49,891 nt of DNA from positions 1 through 49,891 of the forward strand of contig NZ_CANLDD010000029.1 in NCBI RefSeq assembly GCF_947489355.1, given 5' to 3'. A program made the translations under genes and the position numbers. Positions 44,020-49,891 of the stretch are shown piece by piece. Below the pieces are notes generated by a model, which saw nothing but the letters and a program-made list of their open reading frames with translations, was not told where the DNA came from and did not search any database. This DNA is from an uncultured Microbulbifer sp. (GTDB taxonomy: Bacteria; Pseudomonadota; Gammaproteobacteria; Pseudomonadales; Cellvibrionaceae). Each line of letters begins with the position of its first letter. Within the stretch, counting starts at the first letter, position 1.

Positions 44020-44727
44020 AGTGTTAATGGCGGCAGAAACCGCTGCCTCCCCGGAAGACAATCTCCACCTTGGGCCATTCTTGACGTAGTGCTTTTACCA
44101 GCAGGGCGAGGATGGCCCAACAGTGTTTGGCGGCATCCTGCCGCAATGGCGTAGATAACTCACCAGTAGATGCCGACCGCAGAAGACATAGAGCGGCATG
44201 AAGCAGTAGCTGTCGTAATAGCCGTGAAAGAAACGTTGCCCCTGCTCCCCGTACACCGGGATGTCCGTGGCATCAAAGTCCAACACCAACCGTTTAAGCG
44301 GCTTCTTGTGGTGAGTCACGAACTGGTCGAAGAGTGCCTTGTGCAGGCCAGTGGCGATGGAGCGGTCCTGCTGTTGTTCAGAGCGACACAGTGTGGTCGT
44401 GCTTGCCAGAGGGCCCAAACGCTGGCTGCCTACACGGAGTACGGTATCGAAATGCAGTTGATCGTGGTCATTCAGGCCTTCGTAGCTGGCGGCAATGGCC
44501 AGCAATCGCTGGCGCACCAGCTGTTCAGTGCCGTGCTCGACACAGGCTGGGCGGTGCGGGTCATTCACGATTTCGGGCACAGAGCGAGACAAACCAAGGC
44601 GCTGGTCGCACTCACGTAAAAGCAGAGACCCAGCATTGGAGGTCAAATCACCACCAGTGAAATCTGCAGTGATTTTACGGCGGGAAAAAGATGAAAATCG
44701 GAGTTCAGGTTGGTAGCATTCTGTCAC
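44020..44727 (-). pseudogene. IS1380-family transposase 5' part
   Basis: Begins MTECYQPELRFSSFSRRKI, with FTGGDLTSNAGSLLLRECD and KRLVLDFDATDIPVYGEQG, the conserved start of IS1380 transposases including the first catalytic Asp (LDFDATD). A frameshift occurs around residue 190. Continuing in another frame gives LRQEWPKVEIVFRGGSGFCR before the sequence runs into the IS3 OrfB end near 44012-44020. The C-terminal half is missing. Confidence 0.85.
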
Positions 44728-44813
44728 TGTGGAATTTCATATTGGACTGCCGTATACACCGGTAATGATAAGACTTTCCGCCGCTCTGTGTCTGGAATCA
44801 TGCAAAATTCGGG

Positions 44814-47800
44814 CTAGGGAACATCGTATATTTCCTGATCATTGGGCTCAAATTTTTGCTTCCTGGCCATAAGAAAGAAAGCCGAGGGCACAAAATACAA
44901 TGATAGTAATGTGGTAAATAATGTGCCTCCCGCTATGGCGATAGCAAACGGAGGCCAAAATGTACCGCCACCCAAAATCAATGGCATAAAACCTCCAACG
45001 GTAGTCAACGTCGTTGAAAGGATATGTCGAGAGCAGGAAGATACTCCTTCGATAATTGCTGTCTTATTCCCTCTACAAGCACAGTCAGACTTTCTTAATT
45101 CAGACAAAATGACAATGGCTCCGTTAATGGCCAGCCCCATCAATCCCATTAGTGCAAAGATGACGATAAAACCAAATGAAAACTGAGCCAAAAATACACA
45201 AAAAATTCCCATGCATGCCGAAAAGGCAGCTACGATAAATAGTAAACCTGCAAGACGAAAACTATTGAAGGATAACACCAATACAATAACTAATAGTGCA
45301 ACAATAACACTGACATAAGTTTCCAGCTCTTTTACACTTTCGTCCCGCTCAGCTGATTCCCCGGCAATCTCCATTCGATACCCTGGCGGTAACATAAAAT
45401 TTTCAGCAGATAATGTTGATTCAAGACTTTGCAGCACCGTACTGGGCAATACTGAACTATCGATAAAAGCTTGAACTGTATTGATTCTAACACCATTACG
45501 ACGACTGATATTTGAACGTGAAGGTACAACTTTGTAATCACCTAAGTTGTCAATAGTAAGTGATAAATCAGCAATATCCTGAGTCGAGGTCAATTGCGCT
45601 GAGCCCAATGAATGCGCAAAGATCGTTTCCAGGCTGGCTCGATCCTCAGTGGGGACTCGAACGCGTACCGGAATTTCTTGCGTATCCTCGAGTACTGCCC
45701 CCCTAATCTCTCCTGTCAAAGCAGATCCTAATTGCTGTGCTACTTCACGCGGGGATAAACCTGCTAATGAAGCCTTAGCTTCATTGATCTGCACAGTAAT
45801 CTTTGGTGTCGCCGGACTGAGGGTACTCTTGGTGTGTAACACATAGGGTGTACTCGCTAAAAAAGCTCTGAGCTGTTCGCCTATATCACGAAGAGTATGC
45901 AAGTTTTCACCGAACAAACGCAATTCTACTGGTGCATCATAGGGCGGACCTTGTTCCAACTTGCGAACAAATATTTGTGCCTGAGTAAAATACTTATCCA
46001 ATTTTTCCTGTAATACTGGAATAAGCCGATTAGCTGCACGAAAGTCTGTCGTCGTTACCATTGCCTGGGCATAATGAGGCATGCCATCATTACCACTGGA
46101 CATATTGTAGTAAAACTTGGGGGCCGAGTTGCCTATAAACCAGTGTAAACTGGTTATATCCTCTGCAGCAAGGTTTTCATGATTAAAAACTGCCGAACTG
46201 ATACGCTCTGTTAATTCCCGGGTATCTTTCAGACTGCTGCCGGGATAATTATAGACCTCTATATGAAACATATTTCTATCAGCTGGCGGAAAAAAACTTT
46301 CAGTCAATAGCTGAGCGCTGGCAAAACCAACTGCCGCAAGCATAACAATCAATGCACAAAGCGTTTTAGGATGAGCAAGACTCCAGCGCATACTGTTGAT
46401 GAAGCCGTACTTTACCGTCCGTGAATACACCCCTGTGTCGTACCACATGCTTGTAGAAGATTTAGGTGCTGCTGAGAAACGACCTGCCAAACCCACCACA
46501 ATGGTATGGGAAATAAGATAAGAACCCACAAGAGAATAAATGACCGTTAGGGCAAGCGGACCAACGAATTCACCTACAGGCCCTGGCATCAAAACAACCG
46601 GCATAAATGCCAGAATGGTGGTAATAGTTGATCCTCCAAGAGGAACCCAGTAATGATAGAGTGCTTTGGATACAGCGCTTTTAACAGATAAACCTTCGGC
46701 TCGGTAGCGGCTAATAGCATCTGAAAAAACAATGGCATTGTCCACTACAATTCCTAATGCCACCACAAGCCCCGTAACCGATATTTGATGAATTTCCAAA
46801 CCGTGCAACTGCATGCAAAACAACGTAAAAGCAACTGTTAGGGGTAAAGAAAGGGCCACAACGATCGCCGATGCTAACCCGAGTGTAAGCAATAACACCA
46901 CAATAACAACAATAAAACCGACCGCTATACTCATGACTAAATCATGAAGGCGGGTTTCTGTATATTGAGTCTGGTTAAACAGTGGATCGATGATGATATT
47001 TTCAGGCAATTCATGTCGAAAATTTTCTATCAAATCTTCTACGGTCAATGTCCAGCGATCAACTCGAATAGTGGGCTGCATACGTGCACCAACAACAACC
47101 GCTTGCTTACCATAAATGATTGCCTGTTCAGGTTGTGGCTCTTTTAAACCTCGATGAACACTGGCAACATCGCCCAATCGAGTAATAAATCCTGCATAAT
47201 GTCTATCGGAAGAAATTGCCAAGGGTATGTATTGAATTCTATCTACCGTATCAAGCTTCCCCGCCACCTCTATTTGCCAATGATAACGAGCATGCTCTAG
47301 TTGGCCTGCCGCTACTTTTGCATCCGCCCCTTCTACTGCACGAGCGACATCTTGCAGATTCAATCCCATGGAGGTAAGTTTCACTGGATCAACGTCAACG
47401 ATTATTTCTTCTTCCGGCAGGCCAAATGTCTCAACGTATTCCGTACCCATTAAATTTCGTAAACGATTTTCCAATTCATGACTGTAACGAGCTAACAAAT
47501 TAAGATCAGGTTCACCTGCTCCACGCCATTGAAGTGCGCCAATCCAGGTAAGTGCCGCAAAAGCCTGGTCTTCAAATTTGGGGGGTAATACCTCTGCGGG
47601 AAAGTCAGCAGCGATATCTTTTACCTTATCTCGGATTACAGAGAAAACAGGCTCTGGGTTGTTAATAGCATCATCTAGCTCGATGGTCACAACGGCACCA
47701 TTTGGGCGGCTGTCAGATACAATCAATGCAATTTCAGCGACTTCTTTGAGCTTATTTTCGAGTTTACGGGTGACCAATGCTTCAACACGCTCTGCCGTTG

Positions 47801-47954
47801 CGCCGGGAAATGCAACAAGAAAGGTAGCAAATCGATTGATAACCCGCGGGTCTTCCATTCGAGGTAAAGACTTCAATGCGCCTAGCCCCGCAATGAACAA
47901 CACACCGACTGAGAGTAAAATGAAGCGGTAGTTGCAAATAAATCGAGCGATCAT
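44814..47954 (-). CDS. RND-family efflux permease
   Basis: A 1046-residue AcrB/MdtB-like inner-membrane transporter. The N-terminus is MIARFICNYRFILLSVGVLF, with a first large periplasmic loop (PGATAERVEALVTRKLENKL, the porter domain). Helices 2-6 include VTGLVVALGIVVDNAIVFSD with two consecutive Asp-type positions on helix 4, and the second half ends with ALMGLMGLAINGAIVILSEL and a cytoplasmic tail. The start ATG overlaps the adaptor stop (ATGA). Probably exports drugs, metals or lipids by proton antiport. The subtype is not certain. No outer-membrane TolC-like gene follows in the window. Confidence 0.9.
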   Translation of the reverse strand: MIARFICNYRFILLSVGVLFIAGLGALKSLPRMEDPRVINRFATFLVAFPGATAERVEALVTRKLENKLKEVAEIALIVSDSRPNGAVVTIELDDAINNPEPVFSVIRDKVKDIAADFPAEVLPPKFEDQAFAALTWIGALQWRGAGEPDLNLLARYSHELENRLRNLMGTEYVETFGLPEEEIIVDVDPVKLTSMGLNLQDVARAVEGADAKVAAGQLEHARYHWQIEVAGKLDTVDRIQYIPLAISSDRHYAGFITRLGDVASVHRGLKEPQPEQAIIYGKQAVVVGARMQPTIRVDRWTLTVEDLIENFRHELPENIIIDPLFNQTQYTETRLHDLVMSIAVGFIVVIVVLLLTLGLASAIVVALSLPLTVAFTLFCMQLHGLEIHQISVTGLVVALGIVVDNAIVFSDAISRYRAEGLSVKSAVSKALYHYWVPLGGSTITTILAFMPVVLMPGPVGEFVGPLALTVIYSLVGSYLISHTIVVGLAGRFSAAPKSSTSMWYDTGVYSRTVKYGFINSMRWSLAHPKTLCALIVMLAAVGFASAQLLTESFFPPADRNMFHIEVYNYPGSSLKDTRELTERISSAVFNHENLAAEDITSLHWFIGNSAPKFYYNMSSGNDGMPHYAQAMVTTTDFRAANRLIPVLQEKLDKYFTQAQIFVRKLEQGPPYDAPVELRLFGENLHTLRDIGEQLRAFLASTPYVLHTKSTLSPATPKITVQINEAKASLAGLSPREVAQQLGSALTGEIRGAVLEDTQEIPVRVRVPTEDRASLETIFAHSLGSAQLTSTQDIADLSLTIDNLGDYKVVPSRSNISRRNGVRINTVQAFIDSSVLPSTVLQSLESTLSAENFMLPPGYRMEIAGESAERDESVKELETYVSVIVALLVIVLVLSFNSFRLAGLLFIVAAFSACMGIFCVFLAQFSFGFIVIFALMGLMGLAINGAIVILSELRKSDCACRGNKTAIIEGVSSCSRHILSTTLTTVGGFMPLILGGGTFWPPFAIAIAGGTLFTTLLSLYFVPSAFFLMARKQKFEPNDQEIYDVP

Positions 47955-49129
47955 TGTTGTAATAATCCAGGCTTTGGCTGATTATCGGTCGTCACTACGA
48001 CTAACTGCCCTTGAGCAAGCCTATGCAATCCATCGAGTACAATCTTTCGATTTTCCAAATCGCCTGAAACAAATAACTTATCATTTGAAATATGTTGAAT
48101 AGTGACATTAACTTGACCAATGCGTTTTATATCCGTTAATGAATTAGGGGAATTACCTGCTTCTAACGTGAGCACCTTCCACGTTCCACGCAAACCATCA
48201 GTGACTGCTGTAATAGGTATCCAGTACCCTTCCTCTGAGTAAACTTCATCGATACGAATCATAGCCAATTCTCCATGACGTAATAACGGGTCATCGATAG
48301 CAAAACGAACCGGGACTATTCCCGTAGCAGTTTCAACCTGTGCCCCCACCGCAATGACTCTTGCGCTTAATTCACGCTCGGCAATCGTTACCGGATAGTA
48401 ATCACCGATCTGTATTTCATCGATTAACCGAATAGGTATCCCGGCGTATAACTCAACAGTTTCGGTTTCCAATAATTGAAATACCGCCACGGTTGGGTTA
48501 ACCACTGACCCTGTATCAATATAGCCACGGGTAACAACGGCATCGAACGGAGCAAGCAACGTAGTTTTAGCTAAACGAATCTGATTGGTATTGATCTCTT
48601 GCTGTAGTTGATTTATAGATGCACGTAACGAATACTGTCTGGATTTAAATTCATCTAGTGCTTGCAGCGCAGAATGACCAACGCTATGAAGGGATTTCTG
48701 GCGATCGAGGCTTTTATTTGCCAACTCCAATTGAAACTCTAAGTCATCCTGCTTCGACTTAAGTTGTTTTGATTGTGCATCTAGGATTTTCCGATCTAAC
48801 CTGGCCAAAGGCTGCCCCTTCGCAATCACATCTCCCTCATTAACCAGCATTTCATTGATTTGACCGTCTTGCTCAAATCCTATATTGACTTGTTGGTGAA
48901 ATTTAACCCTGCCGTTAAAGTAGTGACGTCGAATATAACTGGTTTGCTTTGAAGGGGTTATAGATAGGACCCATTGGCGCTTAATATTATCTCCGTCATC
49001 GGGAAGATCGCCACACCCAGTCAATAGATTTATTGTAAAAAAAATAATTGAGAAAAAAGTGCCTCTTATTATGCTCGAGCCATAAACCAATGCTATAGCC
49101 ATAGACCCATCGGTATTCGAATTATCCAT
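47951..49129 (-). CDS. RND periplasmic adaptor (HlyD/MFP family lipoprotein)
   Basis: A 392-residue protein with AGGAGG about ten bases before ATG 49129. A lipobox LLTGC (Cys ~39) follows a rather long N-terminal region. The barrel/lipoyl half motif reads VNEGDVIAKGQPLARLDRKI, the alpha-hairpin spans ~120-190 (SKQDDLEFQLELANKSLDRQ), and the second lipoyl half reads ILAPFDAVVTRGYIDTGSVV-like. It bridges the RND permease to an outer-membrane channel. Translationally coupled to the permease gene (4-base overlap). Confidence 0.9.
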   Translation of the reverse strand: MDNSNTDGSMAIALVYGSSIIRGTFFSIIFFTINLLTGCGDLPDDGDNIKRQWVLSITPSKQTSYIRRHYFNGRVKFHQQVNIGFEQDGQINEMLVNEGDVIAKGQPLARLDRKILDAQSKQLKSKQDDLEFQLELANKSLDRQKSLHSVGHSALQALDEFKSRQYSLRASINQLQQEINTNQIRLAKTTLLAPFDAVVTRGYIDTGSVVNPTVAVFQLLETETVELYAGIPIRLIDEIQIGDYYPVTIAERELSARVIAVGAQVETATGIVPVRFAIDDPLLRHGELAMIRIDEVYSEEGYWIPITAVTDGLRGTWKVLTLEAGNSPNSLTDIKRIGQVNVTIQHISNDKLFVSGDLENRKIVLDGLHRLAQGQLVVVTTDNQPKPGLLQQ

Positions 49130-49185
49130 TTATACGTGACCTCCTGTTTTACGTATGTCGGTGTTTGTCAACAAAGCTGTCGCGC

Positions 49186-49815
49186 TCACTGATCAGATGA
49201 CCATGGATTTTCGCTCGCTGGCCTTCTGGTTTTCTTTTTGGGGTTCAGCCATACTTCGCCCACAAGCTCCCAATTCCTGATCTGACTTGACCAGCGCTCC
49301 GGTGTAAGCTGTTTGGCCCTCTCATCACTACTAGTCGTCGCTGAAACAGTGGCTTCTCCTCGCCACTGTGAGCTGATTCGGTGTTACATAACAAGTAGCA
49401 CTATGGCGACCCGCGTTGTTATACCACTACACAAAGCAACCTACCCACTTTCTGGCTACTTCAGTAGCTGCAAACGGCTTGCTCTGGTAGCCTGGACCGT
49501 ATTTCATTGTACAGAATAGACTCTCCGAATAGGGGTTATCTTCACTCACTGAAGGGTGACTGAAAGATGGCACCACTCCGAGCCTCTGTAGGGCAGCTAA
49601 CATGGTGGCGTCCTTCATTGGTCCGCCATTGTTCGAATGCAGCACCAAACCGTTCCTGATGATACCCTCAGCGAAGCAAGCTTTGCGGATCAGGGTAATG
49701 GCATGATTGGCGGATTCCTCTGTATGCACTTCCCAGCCAACAAATTTGCGGGTAAAGATGTCTAGAACCAGGTACAGCCGGTAAAAGGCTCCGCGGAAAC
49801 TGGACGTCAGAAACG
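49186..49815 (-). pseudogene. IS3-family OrfB 3' exon, decayed
   Basis: After the intron boundary it reads SSFRGAFYRLYLVLDIFTRK, GWEVHTEESANHA, LHSNNGGPMK (Asp replaced by Asn in LHSDNG), PSVSEDNPYSESLF with the catalytic Glu, then an in-frame TAG before WYNNAGRHSA. A frameshift follows, and the end is RNWELVGEVWLNPKKK with a stop at 49186-49188. Same subfamily as 42424-44012. The substituted catalytic-region residue plus stop and frameshift show it is inactive. Confidence 0.85.
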
Positions 49816-49891
49816 GGTGAGTAGACCGGCGGAGTCTCACCGCCAGCCCCTCGCAGAACCGTACGTGACACTCTCGCGTCATACGGCTCCC
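49816..49891 (-). ncRNA. Group II intron 3' end (domains V and VI)
   Basis: Minus strand 49889-49856 reads GAGCCGTATGACGC-GAGA-GTGTCACGTACGGTTC, a 34-base domain V with the AGC triad, GNRA-type tetraloop and paired ends. Behind it a GC-rich hairpin (CTGGCGG...CCGCCGG, with CTACTCAC at its base) is domain VI with a candidate branch-point A. The intron ends near 49816, inside the IS3 transposase gene. Its reverse-transcriptase ORF would lie beyond the window. Confidence 0.88.

Overview
The window looks like an accessory-rich stretch of a Gram-negative marine gammaproteobacterial chromosome. It encodes lipoproteins, a TonB-dependent receptor, an RND pump, a DUF2339 membrane protein and decayed IS3, IS66, IS1380 and IS1595 elements. 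A Microbulbifer/Cellvibrionales-type host fits, but the genus cannot be fixed from sequence alone. No tRNA, rRNA or CRISPR array was seen.

Region 1 (1-21722) is one composite polymorphic-toxin locus, read mostly on the minus strand. On the right is a giant exported SpvB/TcdB/Rhs protein (3250 aa) with a zinc-metallopeptidase-like tip. A probable immunity gene overlaps its stop codon. Directly downstream of that pair lies a ~6.5 kb mobile-element-like block (about 5028-11530): a divergent HTH regulator, a CHC2/TOPRIM/ATPase primase, a tyrosine recombinase, and two small genes separated by large attC-like palindromes. To its left is an array of displaced toxin tips and exported or membrane immunity candidates. 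The array members are separated by repeated units made of a truncated 5' end of the same primase gene plus a divergent HTH regulator. A BrnT/BrnA-type toxin-antitoxin pair sits in the same array. Two primase fragments stop at the same nucleotides, exactly where a toxin-tip reading frame begins. The simplest reading is repeated insertion of related elements at the 3' end of rhs, each followed by decay or recombination; this is an inference.

Region 2 (21723-32960) holds an IS3 remnant, a Tat-exported class-V aminotransferase-like protein, a beta-helix lipoprotein, an IS1595 remnant and a probable zinc-uptake operon. The operon is a ZnuD-like TonB receptor flanked by two related secreted proteins, with a Zur-box-like palindrome upstream. 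A lipoprotein amidase and more decayed IS sequence follow.

Region 3 (32961-41938) holds a small lipoprotein, a DUF5329 protein, a DUF2339 membrane protein, a secreted S8 peptidase bracketed by ~145 bp direct repeats, an SDR remnant and an ABC exporter.

Region 4 (41939-49891) is an IS graveyard (IS66, IS3 carrying a MITE-like insert, IS1380). It is followed by an RND efflux permease/adaptor operon and an IS3 transposase gene interrupted by a group II intron, whose domains V and VI are visible at the window edge.
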